NCBI GenBank assembly: GCA_036381195.1
Contig: DASVDH010000019.1
Location: 7,452 to 71,451, forward strand
Origin: RSA9 sp036381195
Lineage (GTDB): Bacteria; Gemmatimonadota; Gemmatimonadetes; Longimicrobiales; RSA9
Reading direction: 5' to 3'
DNA: 64,000 bases
Numbering within the stretch: the first letter of the stretch is position 1; every line of letters starts with the position of its first letter. Shown one piece after another: positions 36,563 through 45,739 of this stretch. A program made the position numbers and the translations under genes. Under the pieces are notes generated by a model. The model was not told the origin of the DNA. It saw only the letters and a program-made list of their open reading frames with translations, and searched no databases.

Positions 36563-39500
36563 ATGATGCGACGTCTCCTCGTTGCCGTCGCGATCGTGGC
36601 CGGAGTCCTCGCGGTCGGTGCACGTGCCGCGTCGGCCCAGCATTTCGGCCGCAACAAGGTCCAGTACCGGGCCTTCGACTTCGAGATCATCAAGACCGCG
36701 CATTTCGACGTCTATTTCTATTCGCAGGAACGCGAGGCCGCGCTGGATGCGGCACGCATGGTCGAGCGTGCGTACGCCCGGCTGTCGCGCGTGCTGCAGC
36801 ACGAGTTCCGCGAGCGGAAGCCCATCATCCTGTATGCGTCGCACGCGGATTTCCAGCAGACCAACGCGCTGCCGATGTTTATCGACGAAGGCACCGGCGG
36901 CGTGACCGAGGCGCTGAAGAGCCGGGTGATCCTGCCGTTCACCGGCTCGTACGCGGACTTCGAGCACGTGCTGACGCACGAGCTCGTCCACGCGTTCCAG
37001 TACGACGTCATGTTCCGCCGGGGGCTGATCGCGGAGGCGACCCCCTTCGCGTCGCGCATGCCGCTGTGGTTCATGGAGGGGATGGCCGAGTACCTGTCCA
37101 TCGGCCGCATCGACGCGCTCACCGCTGCCTGGGTGCGGGATGCGGCCCTGTCGGGCTATCTCCGCAGCATCGAGGAGATGAACCAGCGCGACGACTACCT
37201 GTCCTACCGCTTCGGCCAGTCGCTGTGGGCGTACATCGGCTCGAAGTGGGGCGACGAAGTGATCGGCGTGCTGCTCCAGAGGGCGCCGCGCGTGGGCCTC
37301 GAGAGGGCCTTCCAGTCCACGCTCGGCATCACGCTCCAGGAGCTGAATGAGGAGTGGACCGCCGCCGTCCGCCAGACGTACCTCCCGCAGGTGGCGGAGT
37401 ACCAGCGGCCGGAGAACTTCGCGCGGCGGCTCACGCATCACGAGGGGCTGGACGATCCCTGGTTCCTGGCCCCCGCCATCTCGCCGGACGGGAAGCGAAT
37501 GGCGTTCCTCTCCCAGCGGGACGGCTTCTCCTTCGACCTCTGGCTGGCGGACGCGGAGACGGGCGAGATCCAGAAGAAGCTGATCGAGTCGGCGCGCAAT
37601 CCGGACTTCGAGTCGCTGCGCTACCTGAACTCGTCCGCCTCCTTCTCGCCGGATGGCCGCTTCCTCGCCTTCGCGGCGCAGATCGGCGGTCAGGACGCGC
37701 TGTACATCTTCGACGTCGAGAAGAGCCGGGTGCTCAGGAAGCTGCGCTTCGACCTCAACGGGATCAGCAACCCGAGCTGGTCGCCGGACGGCAGCCGGCT
37801 GGTCTTCACCGGCCTGGACGGCGGCATCAGCGATCTCTTCATCACCGATCTCGACGGGAACCTCGAACGCCTGACCGACGATCGCTACGCAGACCTGTTG
37901 CCGTCGTGGTCGCCGGACGGGAAGGTGATCGCGTTCTCGACGGACCGCGGCGAGGGGACGGACTTCGACCGGCTGAAGTACGCCAACCTGCGCGTCGCGC
38001 TGTACCACCTCGATACGCGGCAGATCGAGATCCTGCCGCACCAGGACAAGGGCAAGAACCTGAACCCGGTCTGGGCGCCGGACGGCGGCTCGCTCACGTG
38101 GGTGAGCGACCGGACCGGGACGGACAACCTCTACCTGTTCGATCTGGGCGAGCGGGAGCTCTACCGGATCACGGACGTGCTCTCGGGCGTGATCGGCATC
38201 ACGGCCCTGAGCCCCGCACTGTCCTGGGCGCGCAACGGCCGCCTGCTCTTCATCTACTTCGAGCAGGCCGGCTACAACTTGTACGCGCTCGACGATCCCC
38301 GCCGCCTCGAGCGCGTCGCGGTCGCGGACCTGCCCGCGGCGCCCGCCGAGGCGCCCCTGGCGCAGCACGTGGCGGAGCCGGAGCGGGCGCGCGTCGACAC
38401 GGTCCCCCTCGGCCAGGACAGCGTACGCGCGGGCGGCTTCATCGCGTCGTACTACCGGAGCGGAGCGGATTTCCGCCCCAGCTCGGTGCTGCCGGACGCA
38501 CCCGCGGCGGAGGGGCCCGTATCCGTGATCGCGTTGCTGGACAGCGCGGACCTGGCCCTGCCGGACACCACCGACTTCGAGATCCGCGACTACGCCGTGA
38601 AGTTCACGCCGGACATCGTGGGGCGCCCGACCATCGGCGCGCAGGTCGGCGGCTACTACGGAAACGGGGTCTACGGCGGCAGCTACATCGCGCTGTCGGA
38701 CATGCTGGGCAACCACAACATCCTGCTGGCCGGCAACGTGAACGGCTCGTTCTCGGACGCGACCTTTTTCGCCGGCTACAACTTCCTGCGCACGCGCGCC
38801 AACTTCGGCATCGCGCTGGAGCAGATCCCGTTCTACCGCTACCTCGGCGGAGGTCAGTTCCTCATGCCGATCGGCGGCCAGCCCCAGCCCGTGCTGGCCA
38901 ACGTCTTCGAGCGGGACGTGATCCGCACGGCGCAGGGCATGATGAGCTACCCGTTCAGCACGTTCCGCCGTCTCGAGGTGGGTGCCAGCGCCACGTACAT
39001 CAAGCGGGATCGGCTGTATCGCGGGTACATGTCGCTGACCGGCGAGCCCGTGGATGAGGACGAGCGCCTCTTCGATGCCACGTTCTTCGAGCCGGTCGCG
39101 GCTCTGGTGTTCGACAACTCGCTGTTCGGCTGGACCGGCCCGATCTACGGCCGACGCTACCGGATCCAGGCGTCGCGCACGCTCGGAGACTACTCGTTCA
39201 CCGAGGTCCTGGTCGACTTCCGCAACTACATGAACTGGAAGCGGCGGGTGGTCTTCGCCACGCGCCTGCTGGGCCTGACCCGGTTCGGCCGGGACGCGGA
39301 CTGGTTCACCCTGTTCTGGGGCGGGCCGTACTTCCTGCGCGGCTACGACGGCGGCTCGTTCAACGTGAACAGCAGCGAGTGCAGTGGCTTCAGGGACGTC
39401 AACTTCGTTTCCTCGTGCCCGGTGCGCGACCAGCTCATCGGGTCGAGCGCGGCGTTGATGAACCTCGAGCTGCGCTTCCCGATCATCAAGGAGCTCCAGA

Positions 39501-39820
39501 TCGGCTTCCTCGGCAACTTCCCGCCGATTGACGCCGTGGTCTTCTTCGACGGCGGCGTTGCCTGGGACAACGAGGTGTGCACGGCACTCGACCTGAGCCG
39601 CCCGGACCGGTGCGAGGCCGGCCAGTGGGAGAAGGTCCGGGTGGTCTGGGACCGCAAGCCGGGCGAGGACCCGTACCTTGTGCGGGAGCCGCTGTTCAGC
39701 TACGGCTTCGGGCTGCGCTTCAACATCTTCTACACCGTGCTGCGGCTGGACTACGCGTTCCCGGTGAACCGGCCCGACCGGAGCGGACGCTTCTCGGTGT
39801 CGTTCGGCCCGTCGTTCTGA
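36563..39820 (+). CDS. Secreted metallopeptidase-like / TolB-like propeller / Omp85-type barrel fusion
   Basis: This 1085-residue protein has a signal peptide (residues 1-25, ASA-Q cleavage). A peptidase-MA-like gluzincin domain follows, with HELVH (139-143) and a third-ligand Glu in WFMEGMAEYLS (about 172). A WD40-like/PD40 propeller spans about 300-590, with at least five SPDG-type blades. The C-terminal half (about 640-1085) is beta-rich with an RGY motif near 925 in FLRGYDGG and a terminal aromatic (FGPSF), as in BamA/TamA-type outer-membrane barrels. The likely site is the outer membrane with the other domains periplasmic. Substrate is unknown. It starts 14 bases after rsfS and ends in a strong terminator. 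Confidence 0.85.
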   Translation: MMRRLLVAVAIVAGVLAVGARAASAQHFGRNKVQYRAFDFEIIKTAHFDVYFYSQEREAALDAARMVERAYARLSRVLQHEFRERKPIILYASHADFQQTNALPMFIDEGTGGVTEALKSRVILPFTGSYADFEHVLTHELVHAFQYDVMFRRGLIAEATPFASRMPLWFMEGMAEYLSIGRIDALTAAWVRDAALSGYLRSIEEMNQRDDYLSYRFGQSLWAYIGSKWGDEVIGVLLQRAPRVGLERAFQSTLGITLQELNEEWTAAVRQTYLPQVAEYQRPENFARRLTHHEGLDDPWFLAPAISPDGKRMAFLSQRDGFSFDLWLADAETGEIQKKLIESARNPDFESLRYLNSSASFSPDGRFLAFAAQIGGQDALYIFDVEKSRVLRKLRFDLNGISNPSWSPDGSRLVFTGLDGGISDLFITDLDGNLERLTDDRYADLLPSWSPDGKVIAFSTDRGEGTDFDRLKYANLRVALYHLDTRQIEILPHQDKGKNLNPVWAPDGGSLTWVSDRTGTDNLYLFDLGERELYRITDVLSGVIGITALSPALSWARNGRLLFIYFEQAGYNLYALDDPRRLERVAVADLPAAPAEAPLAQHVAEPERARVDTVPLGQDSVRAGGFIASYYRSGADFRPSSVLPDAPAAEGPVSVIALLDSADLALPDTTDFEIRDYAVKFTPDIVGRPTIGAQVGGYYGNGVYGGSYIALSDMLGNHNILLAGNVNGSFSDATFFAGYNFLRTRANFGIALEQIPFYRYLGGGQFLMPIGGQPQPVLANVFERDVIRTAQGMMSYPFSTFRRLEVGASATYIKRDRLYRGYMSLTGEPVDEDERLFDATFFEPVAALVFDNSLFGWTGPIYGRRYRIQASRTLGDYSFTEVLVDFRNYMNWKRRVVFATRLLGLTRFGRDADWFTLFWGGPYFLRGYDGGSFNVNSSECSGFRDVNFVSSCPVRDQLIGSSAALMNLELRFPIIKELQIGFLGNFPPIDAVVFFDGGVAWDNEVCTALDLSRPDRCEAGQWEKVRVVWDRKPGEDPYLVREPLFSYGFGLRFNIFYTVLRLDYAFPVNRPDRSGRFSVSFGPSF

Positions 39821-39858
39821 GGACGGGGCGGGACGGACGAGGCAGGCGCGCGTGAAGA

Positions 39859-39889
39859 GCCCCGGCCCGCGGGCCGGGGCTTTTGCTTT
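39859..39889 (+). terminator. Intrinsic terminator
   Basis: A perfect GC-only stem (39859-39868 with 39871-39880) is followed by TTTTGCTTT. It ends transcription of the fusion gene. Its T-tract also supplies the -35 of the next promoter. Confidence 0.9.
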
Positions 39890-39911
39890 CAGGGCGACGA
39901 GCGCTTATCAT
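39883..39911 (+). promoter_or_regulatory. Candidate promoter of the SPOR-smc operon
   Basis: TTGCTT (39883-39888), a 17-base spacer and TATCAT (39906-39911) overlap the tail of the preceding terminator and lie about 110 bases before the SPOR gene. Confidence 0.55.
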
Positions 39912-40021
39912 AGGGCCCGTCCATCGAGAGGAGGCCGTGAGCAGCGGCCGCGGCGGCGAAGCTCCCGCGCGGCCGTGTGCCCACGCGCGCATCACGCAAC
40001 GTCTTACCGCATCAGAGCCCC

Positions 40022-41425
40022 ATGAGCCAGGTTGGATGGCCGGCGGCCGTGGCGTTCGATCCTGGCGCGGAGGACCTGCCCGCGTCACTGGAAGCCCTGG
40101 CCGCGCTCCCGGCGCAGAAACTCCGCTCGCTCTTGCTCGTGGCCGGGTCCGAGGCGCTGGCCTCCGGCTGGGCCGCGCGCACGGCCGTTGCCGTGGCGGC
40201 CGGCCTCTCGGCGCGTGGCCGTCGCGTCGTGCTGATGGACCTGTGCCTCGGCGCGCCCGAACTGCACGAGGTCCTCGGCGTCGAGAACCTCGAGGGTGTG
40301 GCGGATGCGTTCCTCTTCGGTGCGCCGCTCCGCCGGCTGGTGCGGGAGCCGACGGGCTGGCCGTTCGCGTTCGTGCCGGCTGGCGCGTACGTCCCGGACC
40401 CCACGGAGATCCTGGCGCACGCGCGCTGGGATAGCGTGCTGCGGGAGCAGGCGGCCTCGGGCCTCCTGCCGGTGGCGCTGGCGCCGGCGGAGGCCGACGG
40501 CGTGGAGGCGCTGGCGCGTCGGATGGGGGCCGCGGTGGTGCTGGGCGCTCCCGGCGAGGCCGAGGCCGTGATGGCGGCCTTGCCGGCGGGGTGCGCGGTC
40601 CTGGCGACGCTGCGGCCGGCTGCCCGGGCGCACGCCGGTGTCGGGGAGAGCACGGAGGCACCCGACCCGATCGCGGAGATCATGGCGCAGGTGGCGCGGC
40701 AATCGGGGGAGGCAGCGCGGAAGGCGTCGCTCGCGCGGCAGACGCTCGTGCCGCTCGCGCTGGGCGCACTCGTCGTCCTCGCGGTGTTCGGCGGCATCCT
40801 GGCGTACCAGGTGCTTCGAGACCGGGCCGCGGAGGCCGATGGCTCCCTCACAGGCGCCGGCCTCACGGAGGCCGTGACCGAGCCGCCCCCCGTCGTCGAG
40901 ACGGAGCCGCTGCCGCGGCCGATCGAGATGCCGATTCCGTACTCCGTCCAGATCGAAGCGCATGAGGACCCGGCGGCGGCGGCGCAGCGGGTCGCGCAGC
41001 TCCGCCAGGCGGAGCCAGGAATGGAGTTCTACGTCGCGCCGGCAAACGTGGCCGGCACGATCTACCACCGGGTGCTGGCCGGTCCCGCGGCCGACCTGTC
41101 TTCCGCGCAGGCGCTGATGCAGCGCCTCGTGGACGCCGGCTACAAGGCGGCGGCGGAGGCCTGGTCCCTCCTGCCGACGCGGTGGGCGTTCCACATTGCC
41201 GACTTCCCCACGAGAGAGGCGGCCCGGGAACGGGGAGACGAGTTGGCGGCCCAGGGAATCCCGACGTACGTCGTCGAGATCCCGTACGAGGGGGGGCCTT
41301 CGCGTTACCGGCTGTACGCCGGCGCGTACCGCAGTCCGGCCGAGGCGGAGGTCCTGGCCGGCATGCTCCGGCGCGCGGGCTACAGCGCAGAGCTCGTCGA
41401 ACGCACGGGTCGGCCCGCATCATGA
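40022..41425 (+). CDS. Degenerate ParA-like domain - TM - tandem SPOR protein
   Basis: This 467-residue protein has an N-terminal domain (about 30-215) that follows the MinD/ParA/CpsD pattern: strand LLLVAGSE, a helix, then GRRVVLMDLCLGAPELHEVLG. The Walker A lysine-threonine is missing (ALASGWAAR where GKT belongs), so it should not bind ATP normally. One membrane helix lies at about 240-262, then a Pro/Glu linker, then two SPOR-like domains (about 303-375 and 385-460), which in other proteins bind denuded peptidoglycan. ATG 40022 is chosen. The stop overlaps the smc ATG. A septal or envelope link to chromosome segregation is inference. Confidence 0.75.
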   Translation: MSQVGWPAAVAFDPGAEDLPASLEALAALPAQKLRSLLLVAGSEALASGWAARTAVAVAAGLSARGRRVVLMDLCLGAPELHEVLGVENLEGVADAFLFGAPLRRLVREPTGWPFAFVPAGAYVPDPTEILAHARWDSVLREQAASGLLPVALAPAEADGVEALARRMGAAVVLGAPGEAEAVMAALPAGCAVLATLRPAARAHAGVGESTEAPDPIAEIMAQVARQSGEAARKASLARQTLVPLALGALVVLAVFGGILAYQVLRDRAAEADGSLTGAGLTEAVTEPPPVVETEPLPRPIEMPIPYSVQIEAHEDPAAAAQRVAQLRQAEPGMEFYVAPANVAGTIYHRVLAGPAADLSSAQALMQRLVDAGYKAAAEAWSLLPTRWAFHIADFPTREAARERGDELAAQGIPTYVVEIPYEGGPSRYRLYAGAYRSPAEAEVLAGMLRRAGYSAELVERTGRPAS

Positions 41426-44400
41426 AGCTGAAGCGGCTTTCGCTCCACGGTTTCAAATCGTTCGCCGACCGCACCGAGCTGCGCTTCCACGAGGGCATCA
41501 CGGCCATCGTGGGGCCGAACGGGTGCGGCAAGTCCAACATCAGCGACGCCATTCGGTGGGTGCTGGGCGAGCAGCGTGCGTCGGCGATCCGTGGGTCGAA
41601 GATGGAGGAAGCGATCTTCCAGGGCACGGCCGAGCGTCGGGGCGTGCACCGCGCGGAAGTCTCGCTCATCTTCTCCAACGAGGACCGGCGGCTCGCGGTG
41701 CCGCAGGACGAGATCGAGATCCGGCGCACGGTGTTCCGGGAGGGGGGCAGCGAGTTCGAGCTGAACCGCACGCCGTGCCGGCTCAAGGACATCCACGACC
41801 TCTTCCGCGACACCGGGTTGGGCACGAACGCCTACTCGGTGATCGAGCAGCGGATGGTGGACGCGATCCTGTCCGACCGGGCGGAAGAGCGGCGCCAGAT
41901 GTTCGAGGAGGCCGCGGGGATCGGCCGGTACAAGGACCGGCGCCGGGTCGCGCAGCGGCGCCTGGAGGCGGCGGACGCCGACCTGGCGCGGCTCCAGGAC
42001 CTGGTGGCGGAGGTCGAGTCGAAGGTGAGGAGTCTCGCCCGCCAGAAGCGGCGGGCGCAGCGCTACCGCGAGCTGCGTGCGCGCCGCCTCGCCCTCGAGG
42101 TCGCGGTCGCGGGGATGGAGCTGGCGGAGGTGCGTGAGCTGCTCCAGGCGACGGCGCGGCGGCTGGAAGAACTGAGCCGGGAGGAGCCGTCCGCGCGCGC
42201 GGCGCTCGCGGCGGCGGAGGCGGACCTCGAGCGGCTGCGGCTCGAAGCGGCGGATGCGGCGCGGACGCGGGCGGCTGCCGCCGCGCGGCTCGAGGAGACG
42301 ACGCGGCGGATCGCCGAGCGGGAGCGCGAGATCGCGATCGCGGAGGAGCGCCGCTCGCACGGCGAGCGGCGGCTCGCGCAGATCGCAGTGGAGCGGGAGG
42401 AGCTGCGGGCGCGCGCGGCCGCGCTCGAGGCCGAGCTGGTGGCGCTGGGGGAGGAGCGCGGGCGCCGCGCCACGGAGCTCGAGGACCTGCGTGCCCGGCT
42501 GGACGCGGTGCAGGCGCGCCTGCGCGAGACGCGGGAGGCGCTGGCCGGGCGGCGGCAAGCGGAAGAGCAGGCGCGCACGGAAGATGAGGAGCTGAGGCGG
42601 CGGCTCGCGCACCTCGAGTCCACGGCGGCGGCGGCGGAAGCGCGTGCAGTGGAGGCGGAGGCGCGGCTCGAGCGGCTGCGTGGGGAGCAAGAAGAGGTGG
42701 CGGCGGAGCTCTCGCGGCTGGAAGAGCAGGGTGACCTGTTCACGCAGCGTGCGCGGGAGCTGGCCTCCTCGCGCGAGAGTCTGGAGGCGGAGCGGCAGGC
42801 GGGCGCGGAGCGGCTCGAAGCCGCGAGGGCGGAGGAGTCCCGGGCGCGGCAGGCGTTGATCGCGGCAGAGGACCTGGTCAACCGGCTCGCCAAGCAGCTG
42901 GCGGCCGAGGAGGCGCTGGCGCGGGACTTCGCCGGGCTGGCGCCGGCCACGGCGGCCGTGCTCGAACGGCGCGGGGAGCTGGAGGGCGTGCTCGGCCCCC
43001 TGGCGGAATTCCTGGATGCCGACGAGGCACGGGCGGCGCTCATCGAAGGCACGCTCGGCTCGCTGCTGCAGGTCCTGGTGGTGCGGGACCCGGCAGCGGC
43101 GGACGCGGTGCGGCGCTGGATGGAGGAGTGGCAGGGCGGGGAGGCGGGCGCCATCGCGATGCTGGCCGAGGCGGACGTCTCGGCCGCGCGGGCGGTGCTG
43201 GATGCCGTCGAGTTCGCGGGGCGGCCGCAGGCCGGGCCCGTCCTCCTCGGCCGGGCCGAGCGGATCGAGCGCCTGCGCGCCGAGCTCGCTGCGGCGGAGG
43301 CCGACCGGGAGGCGCGGGCCGCGGAGCGCGACGCCGCGGCGCAGCGGGTGCAGGAGGCAGAAGCCCGCTACCGCGAGGCGGATGCGGCGCTCCAGGCCGT
43401 CGAGCTCGAGTTGCGCCGCACGAACGCGGAGGAGGAGGCGCGGAGCGCCCAGCGTCGGCGAGCGGAGCGGCTGCGCGAGGGGCTGCAGCGGCAACGGCAG
43501 ACGCTGCGGGATGCCGCGGCCGGATCGCGCGCCACTGCGGAGGCGGCCCGACAGGAGCGGGCGAGGGTCGAGCAGGCCCTCCTGGCCCAGCGTGAGGCGA
43601 CCCGGGAGGCGAGCCGGCTCGCCGCGGAGCTGCAGGCCGCCTACGACGCGGTACGGGATGAGGAGGCGGAGCTCCGCGTCGTCCACGCGCAGGCGGAGAG
43701 CGGGCTCGAGGCGGTCGAGCGCCGCCTCGCCGCCGCCCGGGAAGGGCTCGAGCATGGCCGCATGCGGCTGGCGGCGCTCGACCGCGAGGAGGCAGAGCAG
43801 CGGGAAGCGATCGCCCAGCTCGAGGAGCTCAAGACCACCGCCGGCAGCGAGCTCGAGAACCTGTTCTCCACACGCGATGGCCTCGCCGGCGAGCTGCGCG
43901 CGCTGGACCAGCAGGCAGAGGAGGCCACGGCCGCCGCGGAGGGTCTGGAAGCACAGGTCAAGGAGCTGCGGCGTGTGGCCGACGACCTCGCCGAGGAGCG
44001 GCACCGGCTGGAGCTCCAGCGTGCCGAGCAGGAGGGCGCCGACCTCCGGATCCGCGAGCGGCTCGAGGCGGAGTGGGGCCGGCCGTTCGCCCAGCTCGAG
44101 CGCGAGGCCGAGCCGGTGGAAGGGCAGCCCGAAGCGCTAAAGGCGGAGCTACAGGCCGTGACGGCTGACCTCGATCGGCTCGGCCCGGTCAACATGCTCG
44201 CCATGGAGGAATACGAGGAAGAGAGCCGCCGGCTCGAGTTCCTCATCGCCCAGCGCGACGACCTGGTGCGCGCGCGGGACGACCTGCAGGCGGCGATCCG
44301 GCAGATCAACCGGACGGCGCGGCAGCTCTTCATGGAGACGTTCGAGCAGATCCGCGCGAACTTCCGCCGCACGTTCGAGACGCTCTTCGAGGGCGGCGAA

Positions 44401-44802
44401 TGCGATGTGTGGCTCGCGGATCCGGACGACCCGTTGGAATCGCCCATCGAAGTCTCGGCATCTCCGCGTGGAAAGCGCACGCAGCGCATCCACCTGCTGA
44501 GCGGTGGGGAGCGGGCGCTGACCGCGCTCTCGTTGATGTTCGCGATCTACCTGGTCAAGCCCAGCCCGTTCTGTGTGCTGGACGAGGTGGACGCGCCGCT
44601 CGACGAGGCCAACATCGGCCGCTTCGTCTCCATGCTACAGCAGTTCAAGAGCGAGACGCAGTTCATTGTCATCACGCACAATCCGCGGACCATGGGCGCC
44701 GCGGACTGGATCTACGGCGTGACGATGGAGGAGCCGGGCGTCAGCTCGATCGTCGGAGTTCGGTTGGATGAGGTCCTGACCGGCGCCGCGTCGGACGCGT
44801 GA
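41422..44802 (+). CDS. smc: Chromosome segregation ATPase SMC
   Basis: SMC condenses and segregates chromosomes with ScpA/ScpB. The 1126-residue protein has an N-terminal ABC half with Walker A GPNGCGKSN (about 32-40) and LGEQRASAIRGSKMEEAIFQG. Long Ala/Glu/Arg coiled coils flank a hinge (about 510-640, LEGVLGPLAEFLDADE and following). The C-terminal half has signature LSGGERALTALSLMFAIYLV and Walker B FCVLDEVDAPLDEANI. ATG 41422 overlaps the SPOR gene stop, so the two are co-translated. Its coiled-coil composition is unusually Arg/Ala rich, as the GC content demands. Confidence 0.97.
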   Translation: MKLKRLSLHGFKSFADRTELRFHEGITAIVGPNGCGKSNISDAIRWVLGEQRASAIRGSKMEEAIFQGTAERRGVHRAEVSLIFSNEDRRLAVPQDEIEIRRTVFREGGSEFELNRTPCRLKDIHDLFRDTGLGTNAYSVIEQRMVDAILSDRAEERRQMFEEAAGIGRYKDRRRVAQRRLEAADADLARLQDLVAEVESKVRSLARQKRRAQRYRELRARRLALEVAVAGMELAEVRELLQATARRLEELSREEPSARAALAAAEADLERLRLEAADAARTRAAAAARLEETTRRIAEREREIAIAEERRSHGERRLAQIAVEREELRARAAALEAELVALGEERGRRATELEDLRARLDAVQARLRETREALAGRRQAEEQARTEDEELRRRLAHLESTAAAAEARAVEAEARLERLRGEQEEVAAELSRLEEQGDLFTQRARELASSRESLEAERQAGAERLEAARAEESRARQALIAAEDLVNRLAKQLAAEEALARDFAGLAPATAAVLERRGELEGVLGPLAEFLDADEARAALIEGTLGSLLQVLVVRDPAAADAVRRWMEEWQGGEAGAIAMLAEADVSAARAVLDAVEFAGRPQAGPVLLGRAERIERLRAELAAAEADREARAAERDAAAQRVQEAEARYREADAALQAVELELRRTNAEEEARSAQRRRAERLREGLQRQRQTLRDAAAGSRATAEAARQERARVEQALLAQREATREASRLAAELQAAYDAVRDEEAELRVVHAQAESGLEAVERRLAAAREGLEHGRMRLAALDREEAEQREAIAQLEELKTTAGSELENLFSTRDGLAGELRALDQQAEEATAAAEGLEAQVKELRRVADDLAEERHRLELQRAEQEGADLRIRERLEAEWGRPFAQLEREAEPVEGQPEALKAELQAVTADLDRLGPVNMLAMEEYEEESRRLEFLIAQRDDLVRARDDLQAAIRQINRTARQLFMETFEQIRANFRRTFETLFEGGECDVWLADPDDPLESPIEVSASPRGKRTQRIHLLSGGERALTALSLMFAIYLVKPSPFCVLDEVDAPLDEANIGRFVSMLQQFKSETQFIVITHNPRTMGAADWIYGVTMEEPGVSSIVGVRLDEVLTGAASDA

Positions 44803-44869
44803 TCGAGGCGAGGGGCCCGGCCGCGCGGCGTGTGTTCCACGCGTGGCCGGACCCGTCGCGGGAGGCGGC

Positions 44870-45631
44870 GTGGAGCTGACCATCATCGGATCCGGCACCG
44901 CAGTACCTCACCCGGAACGCGTGAGTGCGGCGCACCACGTCGCTGCGGGCGCGGTCTCGCTCTTGCTGGACTGCGGTCCCGGAGCGGTCCATCGGATGGC
45001 TGCCGTGGGCATCGCGTGGGGTGAGATCACCCACGTGGCCGTCTCCCACTTCCACACCGACCACATCGGCGATCTGCCGATGCTCCTCTTCGCGCTGAAG
45101 TACGGGCTCGCCGAGCCGCGGAACGAGGAGCTGGTCCTGCTCCTTCCCCGGGGCGGCCGCACGCTCGCCGAGCGGCTGGCCTCCGCCTTCGGGGACTACG
45201 TCCTGCAACCGGGATTCCCCCTGCGGATCCGCGAGTTGGAACCCGGCGACCGCGCTGAGCTGGGAAACGGCGTGTCGCTCACCGCGCGGCGCACTCCGCA
45301 CACCGACCACTCGCTGGCCTATCGTGTGGACGGACCGCGCGGCTCGATCGGCTATACCGGGGACACGGGGCCCGATCCGGGGCAGGCGGCGTTCTTCCGG
45401 GGCGTGGATGTGCTGCTCGCCGAGTGCTCGCTGCCGGACGAGCTCGCCATGGACGTGCACCTGACGCCCTCGCGGGTCGCGGCGCTCGCGCAGGGAGCGG
45501 AGCCCGGCCACCTCGTCCTGACGCACATCTATCCGCAGCTCGAGCGCCTGGACGTGGCGGGACTCGTGCGCGCCGCGGGATGGCAGGGGCACACGACGAT
45601 CGCCAGGGACGGCCTTCGCCTGCCCCTTTGA
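44870..45631 (+). CDS. MBL-fold metallohydrolase (RNase Z-like group)
   Basis: This 253-residue metallo-beta-lactamase fold protein has N-terminal ELTIIGSGTAVPHPER, the metal motif HFHTDH (HxHxDH at about 60-65), a later YTGDTGPDP and a C-terminal LTHIYPQL histidine. The layout fits the ribonuclease Z / AHL-lactonase-like branch without a clear tRNA-binding arm, so the substrate is open. GTG 44870 with GGGAGG at 44860-44865 is preferred to GTG 44843. It follows smc by 67 bases. Confidence 0.8.
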   Translation: MELTIIGSGTAVPHPERVSAAHHVAAGAVSLLLDCGPGAVHRMAAVGIAWGEITHVAVSHFHTDHIGDLPMLLFALKYGLAEPRNEELVLLLPRGGRTLAERLASAFGDYVLQPGFPLRIRELEPGDRAELGNGVSLTARRTPHTDHSLAYRVDGPRGSIGYTGDTGPDPGQAAFFRGVDVLLAECSLPDELAMDVHLTPSRVAALAQGAEPGHLVLTHIYPQLERLDVAGLVRAAGWQGHTTIARDGLRLPL

Positions 45632-45664
45632 CGCGGTCGCAGCACGGGGCGTCACGGGGATCGC

Positions 45665-45694
45665 CTGGACGATGCCGCACCCGCCGCGTAGTTT
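45665..45694 (+). promoter_or_regulatory. Candidate aroF promoter
   Basis: CTGGAC (45665-45670), an 18-base spacer and TAGTTT (45689-45694) followed by GG lie 45 bases upstream of the DAHP synthase start. Confidence 0.5.
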
Positions 45695-45739
45695 GGCGTA
45701 ACCGCAACGAAGGTCTCTGGCACGGGAGTCCGCGGGGCC

